Counted from the stretch's first letter, positions 49,141 to 58,649 are shown. The stretch: 64,000 nt of DNA from Limosilactobacillus sp. WILCCON 0051 (GCF_039955095.1 NZ_CP154878.1:1798001-1862000); one strand, 5' to 3'. Notes: generated from the letters alone by a model not told the origin. Numbers and translations are program-made.

Positions 49141-50608
49141 GTGTACCCAAAAAGTTGGAATTGAATATTAATTACTTGTAAACTGAATAAAAATTTTTCT
49201 TAGGCAACTAGCCGTGCTTCATATTGAAGTGGGGTCAGGTTGCCTAATTTTGTTTGTATCCGGCGGTGGTTGTAGTAGTCAATCCACTCTTCAATGGCTT
49301 GAGTTAAGTCTTCTTGATTGGCATAATCAGTGTCCGGCTTGATCTCTGCTTTAAGTTTGCTAAAGACGGTCTCGCAGGCGGCGTTATCCAGACACGTTGC
49401 TCGATGGGACATGCTTTGACGAATCCGACCATGCTTTAATAAGACTCGCCAGGCACGATGCTGATACTGCCAGCCTTGATCTGTATGCAGAGTTAATTGA
49501 TACCCAGTGTGCGGTAAAAGATCGATTAGCTTGCGCAAAGGCTTAAGGCTGAATTCCAGGGTTGGATGCGTCCCGATTTCCCAAGTCAGAATCTGGTTGG
49601 TTGCCAGATCCTTGACAATTTCCAGATAAACCTTACTGCCGTCCTTAGCCTTCAATTCAGTAATGTCGCAGACCATCTTTTGATATTTGCGATTGCTCAT
49701 AAAGCGACGACGGATTACGTTTTTAGCCTTCTTACCCGACGGACCTTTGGAAGAATCGTACTTGCGGCGGCGTTTGCTGTATTTCGTACATTGAAGGCCC
49801 ATCTCACGCATCAAGCGGTAAATTCGCTTGTGATTGGGCAGTGGACGATTAATAATTCGGTAGTAGTCACGCACCTGCGCGCTCAGTCGACGAACGCCAT
49901 AGTCGCCTTCAAAATATTCAAACAGGCCCTTGATGACGGATTTAAGCTCTTCTTCGGCTTCATTAGGGTGTTCAAATTTGGCCTGCCAATACTGGTAAGT
50001 TGACATAGAGATTGGCAGTGCTTCAATCAGGTCTTTCAAACGATATTTTGCCTTGAGGTCATAAATTACTTGGGCAAGTTCTTTTTTGGATGCTTTCTCA
50101 AGGCTGCCAATTTTTTTGAGGCATCGAGTTGAATCTTTAAGGATAAGTTCTCTTTTTGGAGAAGCTGATTCTGTTTTTTTAAACGTTGAATCTCTTTCTC
50201 GTGATTTGAGCTCATGTTTTGATTTCCTTCCTGGTCGTAGTTTTAAGAGGGCCGGTGCTCCATGTTCGTTGTACTGACGCTCCCATTGATAGACAGAGCC
50301 TGATGAACGAAAGCCAAAGTGGATACAGGTCTCTGGAATGGAAGCTCGGTTTTGTTGTTTCCACTTTACCAGATTTAAGCGGAAATCCCCAGTTACGGTT
50401 GGTGGATTCAATAGTTTTTCCTTGCCGAAACGTGCATAAATACCCACGCAGATTTGAAAGTCAAGCTTTGCAATCCCGTATTTGCGAGCGATCCCCCGCA
50501 GTGAACTTGCCGTTGTACAGTACTCTTCAATTGCCTTGATCTTAGTCTCTATGCTGATTTTGGTCATAAAAATACCCCCAAAGTTGTGTTTCCAACTTTG
50601 GGGGTACG
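49141..50608 (-). mobile_element. IS3-family insertion sequence with a fused transposase ORF
   Basis: Ends: GTGTACCC...AAAGTTGGAA at 49141-49160 and the inverted form, whose complement reads CGTACCCCCAAAGTTGGAA, at 50590-50608. A possible 3-bp target repeat GGT flanks them (49138-49140, 50609-50611), though the exact ends are uncertain by a base or two. About 1468 bp with one long ORF. Different from the IS at 3357-4900. Confidence 0.82.
49200..50567 (-). CDS. IS3-family transposase, single-ORF OrfAB form
   Basis: 455 residues. HTH part at ~1-120 (IEEYCTTASSLRGIARKYGIA, ETCIHFGFRSSGSVYQWERQYNEHG), HTH_21 ~195-260, rve core with Asp in MVCDITELKAKDG, Asp in LHTDQGWQYQ and Glu in DNAACETVFSKLK. 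Most IS3 members need a frameshift to join OrfA and OrfB; here both are in one frame. Stem region 50583-50605 is a strong hairpin ahead of the start. Confidence 0.92.
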   Translation of the reverse strand: MTKISIETKIKAIEEYCTTASSLRGIARKYGIAKLDFQICVGIYARFGKEKLLNPPTVTGDFRLNLVKWKQQNRASIPETCIHFGFRSSGSVYQWERQYNEHGAPALLKLRPGRKSKHELKSRERDSTFKKTESASPKRELILKDSTRCLKKIGSLEKASKKELAQVIYDLKAKYRLKDLIEALPISMSTYQYWQAKFEHPNEAEEELKSVIKGLFEYFEGDYGVRRLSAQVRDYYRIINRPLPNHKRIYRLMREMGLQCTKYSKRRRKYDSSKGPSGKKAKNVIRRRFMSNRKYQKMVCDITELKAKDGSKVYLEIVKDLATNQILTWEIGTHPTLEFSLKPLRKLIDLLPHTGYQLTLHTDQGWQYQHRAWRVLLKHGRIRQSMSHRATCLDNAACETVFSKLKAEIKPDTDYANQEDLTQAIEEWIDYYNHRRIQTKLGNLTPLQYEARLVA

Positions 50609-50659
50609 GGTCACGTCACAACTGGGCGTCATGGTTTTTTTATGATCGAATCTAATTGA

Positions 50660-50866
50660 TTAAGCGGCAAATAAGTCATTGACCGCTACAACAATCTGCT
50701 TGGGCGTCAGATTATCCTGAACGATCTGCCCAGACGCGCGCAGCTCCAGCTTGGCGTCTTGCGGCTGTTCAGCCAGTTTGGTTAGATCGACTGCTTGGTT
50801 GTTGGTATCCGTAACGTCGAAATGAGACTTCTTCATCTGGTTAATCGTAGTTTCCTTGATTTCCAT
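50660..50866 (-). CDS. Small conserved-type protein, unknown
   Basis: 68 residues, no TM helix: KETTINQMKKSHFDVTDTNNQ, then LELRASGQIVQDNLTPKQIVVAVNDLF. AAGGAAGG lies 11 bases before the ATG at 50866. Convergent with nnrD. I do not recognise the family. Confidence 0.65.
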   Translation of the reverse strand: MEIKETTINQMKKSHFDVTDTNNQAVDLTKLAEQPQDAKLELRASGQIVQDNLTPKQIVVAVNDLFAA

Positions 50867-50966
50867 AATTAAATCAGCCTTCCTTTCTTGTTTGCAACTA
50901 TGTTTTAGCACGACGCGGCCAGTTTGTTAAATAATTTGACCTTTTCTGACCAAAACTTTAGACAGT

Positions 50967-50996
50967 AAAAAAGCCCGCCCCAAAACTGAGACGAGC
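50967..50996 (-). terminator. Intrinsic terminator after the flippase gene
   Basis: GCTCGTCTC-AGTTTT-GGGGCGGGC followed by TTTTTT on the minus strand; nine pairs with some G-U. Nine bases past the flippase stop. Confidence 0.82.
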
Positions 50997-51004
50997 AGAT
51001 TGAT

Positions 51005-52645
51005 TTAATTCATATGCAGCCGTTCGCGCAAAAGCTCAGCCCGCGCGCCCAGCAGATGATCAGCCAGGCGCGATTTCAATGCCAAGTAGCCATAGATGCC
51101 GCCACCAATGGCCACGCCAACGATCAAAAGGAAGAACGCAGCATAGCGGCCGTGCGGATTAACCAGATAGCCCAGGCCGAACATCACCAGCTTGGTAACC
51201 ACAAACATGACCAGAGAAAAGGCCAGAATCTGATTGGTCGGCTTGGCCATTTCTTCAAAGTGCAGGCCAAATTCCATATTAAACGAATGCAAAATCAGGT
51301 AGTTCATCACCACCATGGCCAGGGCCGTTGCCAATAGCGGGCCCATGCCTTTTAAAAGCCAGATGCATGGGAACTGCAAAATCAGCTTGATGATCATGCC
51401 AATTCCTAGAATCTTCATCATCTTGCGGTTTTCTGAAATCCCCTGCATCATCGCGGCCGCCACGCTGTAAAGTCCCATGGCGATCGAGGCAAACGCGGCA
51501 AATTCTAAAATTACGATCCCGGCCTGATTATAACGATAAAAGACCGTGTAGACTTGCGGTGCTACGGCAACCAGTCCCAAGGAGGCCGGCACCATGATAA
51601 AGTAGAACAGCTCCAGCGCGTTTTCAATCTGCGTGCGCATGCCTTCCTGATCGCTTTTGGCGCGCGCGTTGGCCAGCAGCGGAATCACCGTCGTTGCCAT
51701 GGCCGTAGCCACCGCAATGATGATCATGTAGAGCTTGTTGGCATTAAAGCTGAACATGGCATAGACCGTATTCATTTGATAGTAGGTAAAGTGGCCAACC
51801 AACGGCATCATCTTAAAGAAGGTATATTGATCAATCAGTTGGAAGATCGTAATCCCTGATTCAATCACAATAAACGGGATGGCTTGATAAACGATCTTGA
51901 CAATCAGCTGTACCGTCGAGATTTCTGGTGTTGCCAGACTGTTTTCCAACATCTCCTCCATTGGCCGCCGGTAGTGAATCCGCGCCATAATCAAGACCGC
52001 GGCTGCTCCCAAGGCCCCGATAAAGGCAGCAAACGTTGACTGGGTAACCGCCAAGACCCAACTCCCTTTTTGGATCTTCATGACCAGATAGGTGGCTCCC
52101 AGCATATAGATGATTCTTAAGAGCTGTTCGATCAGCTGCGAGATGGCAGATGGCGCCATCCAGCTGTACCCCTGCAGATACCCCCGCGAGATGCTGATGC
52201 TGGGAATCAAGAGTACGGCCCAGGCCAAAGAACGGATGACCGGAATCTCATTAGGGTCCCCGCCATCCAGCAGTGAAGCGCCAAACATCATGATCAAGGC
52301 CGCAATCACCCCGGTTGCCATCGAAACGTACATCCCGGTATGATATAGCTTTTTGCTGATGTTGGTTTGATTGATCCCATTATAATGGGCAACCAGCTTC
52401 GACATCGCGGATGGGATCCCCGCCGTTGCGATCACCAAAAACAGGTTGTAGATGTTGTATCCCTTGGCGTAAAGCGCGTTGGCCTGATCACTGTAGGCCC
52501 CCATCCAAGTTACCCAAGGAATGATATAAAGTGCACCCAGAACTCGCGACAATACACTCCCTGCCGTCATCCAGGCCGACCCACTGAGCATTTTTGCCTT
52601 GGCTGCAGCCTGCTTGCTCGGGGCCGTTTTTTGTTGTGCATCCAT
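51005..52645 (-). CDS. Lipid II / polysaccharide flippase, YtgP (MurJ) family
   Basis: 546 residues and about 14 TM helices of the MOP superfamily. The start MLSGSAWMTAGSVLSRVLGALYIIPWVTWMG is typical of YtgP. Also GYLQGYSWMAPSAISQLIEQLLRI and MNTVYAMFSFNANKLYMIIIAVATAM. It probably moves lipid II across the membrane for wall synthesis; other isoprenoid-linked sugars are possible. Monocistronic. Confidence 0.87.
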   Translation of the reverse strand: MDAQQKTAPSKQAAAKAKMLSGSAWMTAGSVLSRVLGALYIIPWVTWMGAYSDQANALYAKGYNIYNLFLVIATAGIPSAMSKLVAHYNGINQTNISKKLYHTGMYVSMATGVIAALIMMFGASLLDGGDPNEIPVIRSLAWAVLLIPSISISRGYLQGYSWMAPSAISQLIEQLLRIIYMLGATYLVMKIQKGSWVLAVTQSTFAAFIGALGAAAVLIMARIHYRRPMEEMLENSLATPEISTVQLIVKIVYQAIPFIVIESGITIFQLIDQYTFFKMMPLVGHFTYYQMNTVYAMFSFNANKLYMIIIAVATAMATTVIPLLANARAKSDQEGMRTQIENALELFYFIMVPASLGLVAVAPQVYTVFYRYNQAGIVILEFAAFASIAMGLYSVAAAMMQGISENRKMMKILGIGMIIKLILQFPCIWLLKGMGPLLATALAMVVMNYLILHSFNMEFGLHFEEMAKPTNQILAFSLVMFVVTKLVMFGLGYLVNPHGRYAAFFLLIVGVAIGGGIYGYLALKSRLADHLLGARAELLRERLHMN

Positions 52646-52757
52646 AATTTGCTGCTTTCCTACCTTTTTAATTGTTAAAATTTCAAAAAATAATCCTAAC
52701 TATTCTAGCTTGAATTGGCAGTCAGCGCAAATCAATTAACAATTTGTTAAGAAAACC

Positions 52758-53903
52758 TTAACGGGTCGCTGCTAAAGCCTGTTTGATATCGGCAATCAGA
52801 TCAGCCGCGTCTTCAAGACCAACCGACAGCCGCAGCAGCTTAGGCGTAATCCCCAACCGCTGCCGCTGCTCGACTGAAACGTCCGCGTGCGTCTGATAGT
52901 AGGGAATCGTAATCAGACTTTCGATCCCGCCCAGACTCTCAGCAAACGTGATTACCTTAACGTGATCAAGCAGTCTTTCAACCTGATCAGCCTCTTTTAG
53001 ATAAAAGCTGATCATGCCGCCTTTGCCCGGATAAAGAACTTTTTCCACTTCCGGTGCCTGCTTAAGATACTCAACGATGGCCTGGGCATTTTTAGTGTGC
53101 TGAGCCATACGCACCTTAAGCGTCTTAAGACTTCGCAAAAGCAGCCAGGAATCAAACGAATCCAGCGTATCGCCAGTCGTAATGTAGTAGTCGTAGTATG
53201 CCTGAGCCAGTTTTTCATCCTTAACGATCACTGCCCCGCCGAGCAAATCATTATGCCCGGACAGATACTTGGTCGCGCTGTGAATAACTACGTCAGCTCC
53301 TTTTAGCAATGGCCGCTGATAGATTGGCGTGTAAAAGGTATTGTCAACGATCACCTTGATTTGCGGATCATATTCATGAACGGCTGCTGCAACTGCTTGA
53401 ATGTCAATTTCTTTCATGGTTGGATTAGAAGGCGTCTCCAGCCAGACGATTCTGGTTTTAGGCGTCAGCTTGGCAGTCAGATCAGCAAGCGAACCGCCAT
53501 CCCATTGATCAAACTCAATACCGGCATGCCGATTCAGATAATCAAAGTAGCGAAAGTCGCCGCCATACAGATCATCCAGTGAAATCAAGCGATCGCCGGT
53601 TTTTAAAATGCTTAACGAAAGCTGAACGGCCGCCATCCCGGAGCTGAGTGCAAAAGCTGCCGTCCCGCCCTCCAATTTGGCCAGCGTCTTTTCAACGGCG
53701 CGGCGATTGGGCGTTGAAAGGCGCGAGTAGGTATAGTCTTTGGTCGCGTCAAAATTGATGGCCTCTTTTAAGGTTGGGTGACGATAATTAGACGACAGAT
53801 AGATCGGCAGGGCCACCGCGCCACGCTCATCTTCATGATTGCCGGCCTGCGCTGCGATAGTTGCCAATGACGGTTCGGCTTCATTCTTTTGACATTCACA
53901 CAT
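52758..53903 (-). CDS. Cys/Met metabolism PLP enzyme (cystathionine lyase type)
   Basis: 381 residues. PLP Lys in HSATKYLSGHNDLLGGAV; YTYSRLSTPNRRAVE, SSGMAAVQLSLSILKTGDRLI, ETPSNPTMKEIDI are family marks. Could act as cystathionine beta- or gamma-lyase making homocysteine or cysteine. ATG 53903 follows AGAGGG. Read after a second enzyme of the family, 110 bases apart, under one T-box. Confidence 0.9.
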   Translation of the reverse strand: MCECQKNEAEPSLATIAAQAGNHEDERGAVALPIYLSSNYRHPTLKEAINFDATKDYTYSRLSTPNRRAVEKTLAKLEGGTAAFALSSGMAAVQLSLSILKTGDRLISLDDLYGGDFRYFDYLNRHAGIEFDQWDGGSLADLTAKLTPKTRIVWLETPSNPTMKEIDIQAVAAAVHEYDPQIKVIVDNTFYTPIYQRPLLKGADVVIHSATKYLSGHNDLLGGAVIVKDEKLAQAYYDYYITTGDTLDSFDSWLLLRSLKTLKVRMAQHTKNAQAIVEYLKQAPEVEKVLYPGKGGMISFYLKEADQVERLLDHVKVITFAESLGGIESLITIPYYQTHADVSVEQRQRLGITPKLLRLSVGLEDAADLIADIKQALAATR

Positions 53904-54012
53904 AAATAATTCCCTCTTTCTGCTATTTTCTGATTCATTCAACTGGTGATGAGACTGTTTTGATCCATGCGTTCTAATGCTGCATGCCAGTGCTATAAAA
54001 ACCTGCTGATGA

Positions 54013-55158
54013 TCAAATTGCCTTGGCTAATGCCTGATCAAGGTCCGCGATCAAGTCGCGCTGGTCCTCGATGCCAACCGCCAATCTGATCAGCCCCGGC
54101 GTAATTCCGGCTTTAAGCTGCTCAGCCGGTGAAAGCTCCGCGTGGCTCATCTTGCTTGGCAGCTCAACCAGACTTTCCACTGAGCCCAGGCTGACTGCCA
54201 ATTGAAACAGCTGCAGCGAATCAACGAACTTAACTGCATCCACATTGTCAGCCAGCTCGATTGAAAGCACGCCGCCCGCACCCTTGGCCTGGCTGCTTAG
54301 CGTTTCATAGCCTGGCTGGCCGGGCAGACCGGGATAATAGATTTTTTTGACGGCTGGCAGCGGCTGCAGATGAGCAATGATTGCCTTGACGTTGGCCTGC
54401 TGGCGATCCATTCTGACGCTTAAAGTCTGCAGCCCGCGCCGAACCAGATTGCTGTCTTCTGGCGAAAGCACGGCCCCAAGCGCGTTTTGCACAAAGTAGA
54501 GTCGGTCGCCTAATTTTTCATCATTGGTAATCACCGCGCCCGCACTGACGTCGGAATGCCCAGCCAAATATTTAGTTGCACTGTGAATCACGATATCAGC
54601 ACCTAAAGTCAATGGCTGACAAAGATAGGGACTTAAGAAAGTGTTATCGACGATCGTCAGCAAGTCATGTTTTTTAGCAACCTTGGCCACAGCCGCAATT
54701 GACGTCACCTGCAGCAGCGGATTGGTAACTGGCTCAAAATAGACTGCCTTGGTATTAGGCTGGATCGCGCGTTCAATGGCCGCCGAATCTCTGGTGTCAA
54801 CCGGTGTCGCGCTCAGCCCCCAGCGTTCAAAGAACTGATTGAGCAGCCGAAACGTGCCGCCATAGATCTGATCGCCAACGATGATATGATCGCCGGCTTT
54901 AAAAATTGCCAGCGCCGTATGAATCGCCGCCATCCCGGAAGAAAGCGCCAATCCCCGCGTACCATGCTCTAAAGCAGCCAACTGATCCTCAAGATACTGC
55001 CGTGTTGGATTTCCCGAGCGGCCGTAGTCATACTGGACTGCCGCGCCGATTTTAGGATAGCGATAGGTCGTTGAAGTATAGATTGGAACGTTGACGGCTC
55101 CCGTCTGATTGTCATTTTGGGCTGGCCCGTGCACCAGTCTGGTATTAAATTCTGTCAT
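54013..55158 (-). CDS. Cys/Met metabolism PLP enzyme (cystathionine gamma-synthase type)
   Basis: 381 residues. FNTRLVHGPAQNDNQTGAVNVPIY, YGRSGNPTRQYLEDQLAALE, SSGMAAIHTALAIFKAGDHIIVGDQIYGGTFRL, FEPVTNPLLQV and PLP Lys in HSATKYLAGHSDVSAGAV. Perhaps cystathionine gamma-synthase or lyase acting with the next gene in transsulfuration. ATG 55158 follows GGGGAAAG. First gene after the T-box leader. Confidence 0.9.
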   Translation of the reverse strand: MTEFNTRLVHGPAQNDNQTGAVNVPIYTSTTYRYPKIGAAVQYDYGRSGNPTRQYLEDQLAALEHGTRGLALSSGMAAIHTALAIFKAGDHIIVGDQIYGGTFRLLNQFFERWGLSATPVDTRDSAAIERAIQPNTKAVYFEPVTNPLLQVTSIAAVAKVAKKHDLLTIVDNTFLSPYLCQPLTLGADIVIHSATKYLAGHSDVSAGAVITNDEKLGDRLYFVQNALGAVLSPEDSNLVRRGLQTLSVRMDRQQANVKAIIAHLQPLPAVKKIYYPGLPGQPGYETLSSQAKGAGGVLSIELADNVDAVKFVDSLQLFQLAVSLGSVESLVELPSKMSHAELSPAEQLKAGITPGLIRLAVGIEDQRDLIADLDQALAKAI

Positions 55159-55179
55159 GTCTTTCCCCTTTCTCAAGGC

Positions 55180-55450
55180 AATAAAAAAGCCCTGAACCTA
55201 TTGATAGATTCAGGACGACGCAGCTGATCCGACGTGGTACCACCCGATTTTACCGCTGGATTGCCCACAGCGGCCTCAACAACACCAATTGATGTCTGGG
55301 ATGGTAACGGATCCTGCCGGGAATTCAGCCAAACTGACCAAATACCTTGCTCTGAGCTCATCTTCAGCCGCTGGTTCGTGCTGCCCTTTCACTGACGGCA
55401 GTCGCTGAAACACTAATAAAGCGGCCTACTCTTCTCATCAACGCTTTTAT
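55180..55450 (-). promoter_or_regulatory. T-box riboswitch before the PLP enzymes
   Basis: The minus strand has the T-box sequence GGGTGGTACCACG (complement at 55238-55250) and then a terminator CCTGAA...TTCAGG with TTTTTT (55185-55215). Stem I starts near 55445. GCTGAAGATGAGC is the likely specifier loop; it can be read as ATG (Met), which fits the genes, though GAT is also possible. Uncharged tRNA would raise expression. 55451-55565 upstream is AT-rich and likely holds the promoter. Confidence 0.85.
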
Positions 55451-55567
55451 AATTATTATTTAATGAATTTCTTAATTTTCACTCATTATAGTCACGCGAT
55501 TTTCTCATGTCAACTAAATTTTTTCAGTCAGCATTGAAAATTTAGTAAATCATTTTCACCAGCAACC

Positions 55568-55606
55568 TAAAAACGCCGCGGCAATCAGCCGACGACGTTT
55601 GGTTGA
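55568..55606 (-). terminator. Intrinsic terminator after the ABC transporter operon
   Basis: AAACGTCGTCGGC-TGATT-GCCGCGGCGTTTTTAGG on the minus strand, GC-rich stem then T-run, 28 bases after the binding-protein stop. Confidence 0.8.
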
Positions 55607-55633
55607 TTCATATTTTAGCGCAGCCGTCCCCGA

Positions 55634-56491
55634 CTATTTTTGATTAGTCAAGATGATGTCGCTGGCCTTGACTTCCGAGCCAAAGTAAGGCTTCAGTTCC
55701 TGGTTGTAGTCCTTTTCAAAGAAGTTTTCATCGTTAAGCTTGGTAATTTCCTTGTTGGTCCAGTTCAAAAGCGATTTGTTTCCCTTTTTGACGGCTGGGG
55801 CAATGTATGAGCTCTTACCCAGCTGCTTGATGCCAACCGTGTACTTAGGATTGTTCTTAACCCAGGCGTACAGGTAGGAGTTGTCATCAGCCAATGCTTT
55901 GGCGCGACCGTTTTTAAGCGCGTTGAACTGCTGCGTCTTGGAGTCGAACTTCAAAAGGCTGGCGCCGGTCTGGTGTTGAGTAAAGTATTGTTCAGCCGTT
56001 GTCCCCTTGTTGACGATCAGTTTTTGCCCTTTCAGCTGACTGACCTTGGTAACTGGATCGCTCTTTTTAGAAACGACCCCAACGGAAACCTTCATGTATG
56101 GCTTGGCAAAATCAACCGTCTGCTTGCGTTCCGGCGTCACAGTAAAGTTGGCCAAAACCAGATCCGCCTTGTTGGAGTTCAGCGTGTCGACCCGGTTGTT
56201 GGCGTTGACCTGCACGAACTTGGCCTTGACGCCTAAATCCTTGGCAATCCGCCGTGCCAGGTACAGATCATACCCCACGCGCTTGCCATCCTTGTTGACC
56301 CAGCCATATGGCGGCAGGTCGCCAAACACGGCAATCTTAATGTAGCCGCGCTTCTTGATTGCTGAAACCGAACTCTGATTATCAGCGGCATGGGCCGTCA
56401 CAGTGCCTGCCAGTGGTGCAAATGCCAGTAGCAAAGCGCCCAGGGCCAATACCAGCGTCTGAATCAATTTTTTAAAACTCTGCTTTTTCAT
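55634..56491 (-). CDS. Amino-acid ABC transporter, substrate-binding protein
   Basis: 285 residues. Signal peptide 1-35 ending TAHA-AD. SBP_bac_3 core: IKIAVFGDLPPYGWVNKDGK, VGYDLYLARRIAKDLG, ADLVLANFTVTPERKQTVDFAKPY, LIVNKGTTAEQYF. No lipobox Cys, unusual for a Gram-positive binding protein, and no Cys at all in the chain. Last gene of a four-gene operon behind a Cys-codon leader, so cystine or another sulphur amino acid is the likely ligand (inference). Confidence 0.88.
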   Translation of the reverse strand: MKKQSFKKLIQTLVLALGALLLAFAPLAGTVTAHAADNQSSVSAIKKRGYIKIAVFGDLPPYGWVNKDGKRVGYDLYLARRIAKDLGVKAKFVQVNANNRVDTLNSNKADLVLANFTVTPERKQTVDFAKPYMKVSVGVVSKKSDPVTKVSQLKGQKLIVNKGTTAEQYFTQHQTGASLLKFDSKTQQFNALKNGRAKALADDNSYLYAWVKNNPKYTVGIKQLGKSSYIAPAVKKGNKSLLNWTNKEITKLNDENFFEKDYNQELKPYFGSEVKASDIILTNQK

Positions 56492-56518
56492 AATCAGTTC
56501 CCCTTTTCTCAAAAAACA

Positions 56519-57259
56519 CTAAAAATCCATACTCTCCAAAAACTGCTGGGCCCGCTCAGTCTGCGGCTGCTTAAAGAACTGCTGACCCGGCGTATCCTCT
56601 AAAATATGACCATCCTCTAAGAACAATACCCGATCGGCAATCTGGGCCGCAAAGTTCATCTCGTGAGTTACGATCAGCATCGTCATGTCTTCTTCGTCAC
56701 TCAGCCTCTTGATGATCTCCAAGACCCCTCTGACCATCTCAGGGTCCAATGAGGCCGTGACCTCATCAAACAGCATCAGATCCGGATGCATGGCCAGTGC
56801 TCTGACAATGGCGATCCGCTGCTTTTGCCCACCCGACAGCTGGCGCGGGTAGGCCTGCTCATAATCGCTCAAGCCAACCATGGCCAGCAGTTTTTTGGCT
56901 TCTGCCGTTGCTTCTTTTTGTTCGCGCTGCTGAACTTTGGTCGGTGCCAGAATGATGTTTTCCAAAACCGTCATATTCGGAAACAGATCATAGCTTTGAA
57001 AAACCATGCCGATCTTTTGTCGCAGCTTTTGCCAATGCTTTTCATCGGGAATCACGTTCTGGCCTTCAAAAGTGATCTGACCGCTTTGAAAGTCCTCTAA
57101 GCCGTTCAGCGTGCGAATCGTCGTACTCTTGCCCGATCCGGAAGGTCCCAGCAGTGCCAGCACCTCGCCTTTTTTGAGCTCAAAGTTGATATCGAACAAG
57201 ACTTGGCGCTCACCGTAAAACTTGTTTAAATGCGCTACTTTTAAAATTTCTTCAGTCAA
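56519..57259 (-). CDS. Amino-acid ABC transporter, ATP-binding protein
   Basis: 246 residues. Walker A GPSGSGKST, Q-loop VFQSYDLFPN, signature LSGGQKQRIAIVRAL, Walker B LMLFDEVTASLD, H-loop VTHEMNF: a complete polar-amino-acid-type ATPase. Starts with TTG seven bases after AAGGGGG. No Cys. Confidence 0.93.
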   Translation of the reverse strand: MTEEILKVAHLNKFYGERQVLFDINFELKKGEVLALLGPSGSGKSTTIRTLNGLEDFQSGQITFEGQNVIPDEKHWQKLRQKIGMVFQSYDLFPNMTVLENIILAPTKVQQREQKEATAEAKKLLAMVGLSDYEQAYPRQLSGGQKQRIAIVRALAMHPDLMLFDEVTASLDPEMVRGVLEIIKRLSDEEDMTMLIVTHEMNFAAQIADRVLFLEDGHILEDTPGQQFFKQPQTERAQQFLESMDF

Positions 57260-57271
57260 AAGACATCCCCC

Positions 57272-57952
57272 TTAATCTGCTTGCTTGGCATCCATCTTTT
57301 TTGCCCAGCGCGACAATGGATAATCTACCAAAAAGTAAAATACGAAAATCAGGCCATAAACCCAAAAGACCCCTGTTCGATAAAGATGATTGTTGGCCTC
57401 GATAATCTGCTGTCCAATGTTGATGACGTCCATCACGCTGATCATCATCAAAAGCGAGGTCGTTTTAATCACCCGCGTTGCCAGATTGATCGTTGCCGGC
57501 AGCTCCAGTCGAAACGCTTGGGGCAATAAGACGTAGTAAAACAGCTGCTGCCGATTCAAACCCAATGCCAAGCCTGATTCCCGCTGATGCTTTGGAACCG
57601 AGATCAAAGCTCCCCGGACGATATCGCTGAATTCCGCGGCCACCCATAAGGCAAACGCGACGACAGCCATCAACGAGCCGGGCAGATTGGCTGCATGCAT
57701 CATTCTTGGCAGGATATAGTAGGCCAAAAACAATAGCACAACCGTGGGCACGATCCGGAAAAACTCGAGATAAAGCCGCAGAATCAAGCGCAGCAGCCGA
57801 TTCTTAAACGTCCGCAAGATTCCCAGCACCGCGCCTAACGCCAGCCCAATCAGCAAGGACAGCGCCGCGATCCAAACCGTCGTCCACAGCCCGCCCAGCA
57901 GTCGCGCAAAGTTATGTCCTTCCAACAAAACGTTAATTCCCGAATGTGCCAT
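57272..57952 (-). CDS. Amino-acid ABC transporter, permease 2
   Basis: 226 residues, about five TM helices, HisM-type. EFFRIVPTVVLLFLAYYILP near the centre and the coupling segment ALGLNRQQLFYYVLLPQAFR. No Cys. Overlaps the upstream permease gene by 20 bases, so coupled in translation. Confidence 0.9.
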   Translation of the reverse strand: MAHSGINVLLEGHNFARLLGGLWTTVWIAALSLLIGLALGAVLGILRTFKNRLLRLILRLYLEFFRIVPTVVLLFLAYYILPRMMHAANLPGSLMAVVAFALWVAAEFSDIVRGALISVPKHQRESGLALGLNRQQLFYYVLLPQAFRLELPATINLATRVIKTTSLLMMISVMDVINIGQQIIEANNHLYRTGVFWVYGLIFVFYFLVDYPLSRWAKKMDAKQAD

Positions 57953-58592
57953 AGCGAACCTTCCTTTCCAGCCAAGTCAAAATCAAGGACAGGGGAATCA
58001 AGATAATTGCGTAGGCGATCACCAAAACGAAAAGATATTCGTTGGAACGGTAGTAAAGACCGATCAGATCCAGCGCCGTATTCGTTAGTTCCGGAATGGC
58101 AATCACCGAAAAAATCGAGGTTTCCTTAATCAAAAAGATCACGTTGGCAGCCAGGGCAGGTACCGACAGTGCAAATCCCTGTGGAAAGACTACGTAACGG
58201 GCCAGCTGCCAGCTGCTCATTCCCAGGGCCTTGCCGGATTCCAGCTGCGTCTTGGCCACGCCGTTAAAGCCGCCGCTGAATCCTTCTGCCATGTAGGCGC
58301 CCCCTAAAAAGATCAAACCAACGATCCCACAGGCCGCCGCGCTCATTTTCCAGCCAATTACCGGAAATGCATAGTACAAAAAGAACAGCTGAATCAAAAG
58401 CGGCGTATTGCGGGCCAGCTCAACGTAAGCAGCCAGGATGCCAGCCAGATACGGGACCTTGAAATACCGCACCAGACTAACGATGATGCCCACGACCATA
58501 GCGCCTAGAATTCCCACCAGCGACAGCCACAGCGTCAATCGAAAGCCCTTGGCAAATTCAGGCAGGCTCTGCTGAATGATCGTCCAACTCAA
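57933..58592 (-). CDS. Amino-acid ABC transporter, permease 1
   Basis: 219 residues, HisM-type: YVELARNTPLLIQLFFLYYAFP and ALGMSSWQLARYVVFPQGFALS. Starts with TTG ten bases after GGGGAG. The only Cys in the four-protein operon is in its AAACGIVG. First gene after the attenuator. Confidence 0.9.
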   Translation of the reverse strand: MSWTIIQQSLPEFAKGFRLTLWLSLVGILGAMVVGIIVSLVRYFKVPYLAGILAAYVELARNTPLLIQLFFLYYAFPVIGWKMSAAACGIVGLIFLGGAYMAEGFSGGFNGVAKTQLESGKALGMSSWQLARYVVFPQGFALSVPALAANVIFLIKETSIFSVIAIPELTNTALDLIGLYYRSNEYLFVLVIAYAIILIPLSLILTWLERKVRYGTFGN

Positions 58593-58649
58593 AACTTCTC
58601 ACTCCCCTTTTAGACAAATATTTAAATAATGTCTAATCAAAAAATTGCA

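Larger units (their letters stand above)
49119..50642. terminator. Bidirectional terminator split by an insertion sequence
   Basis: AAAAAAACCATGACG at 49120-49135 and CGTCATGGTTTTTTT at 50627-50640 are complementary and once formed one stem between the convergent nnrD and 50660-50866 genes. The IS3 element now fills its loop, 1.5 kb apart. Confidence 0.75.
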
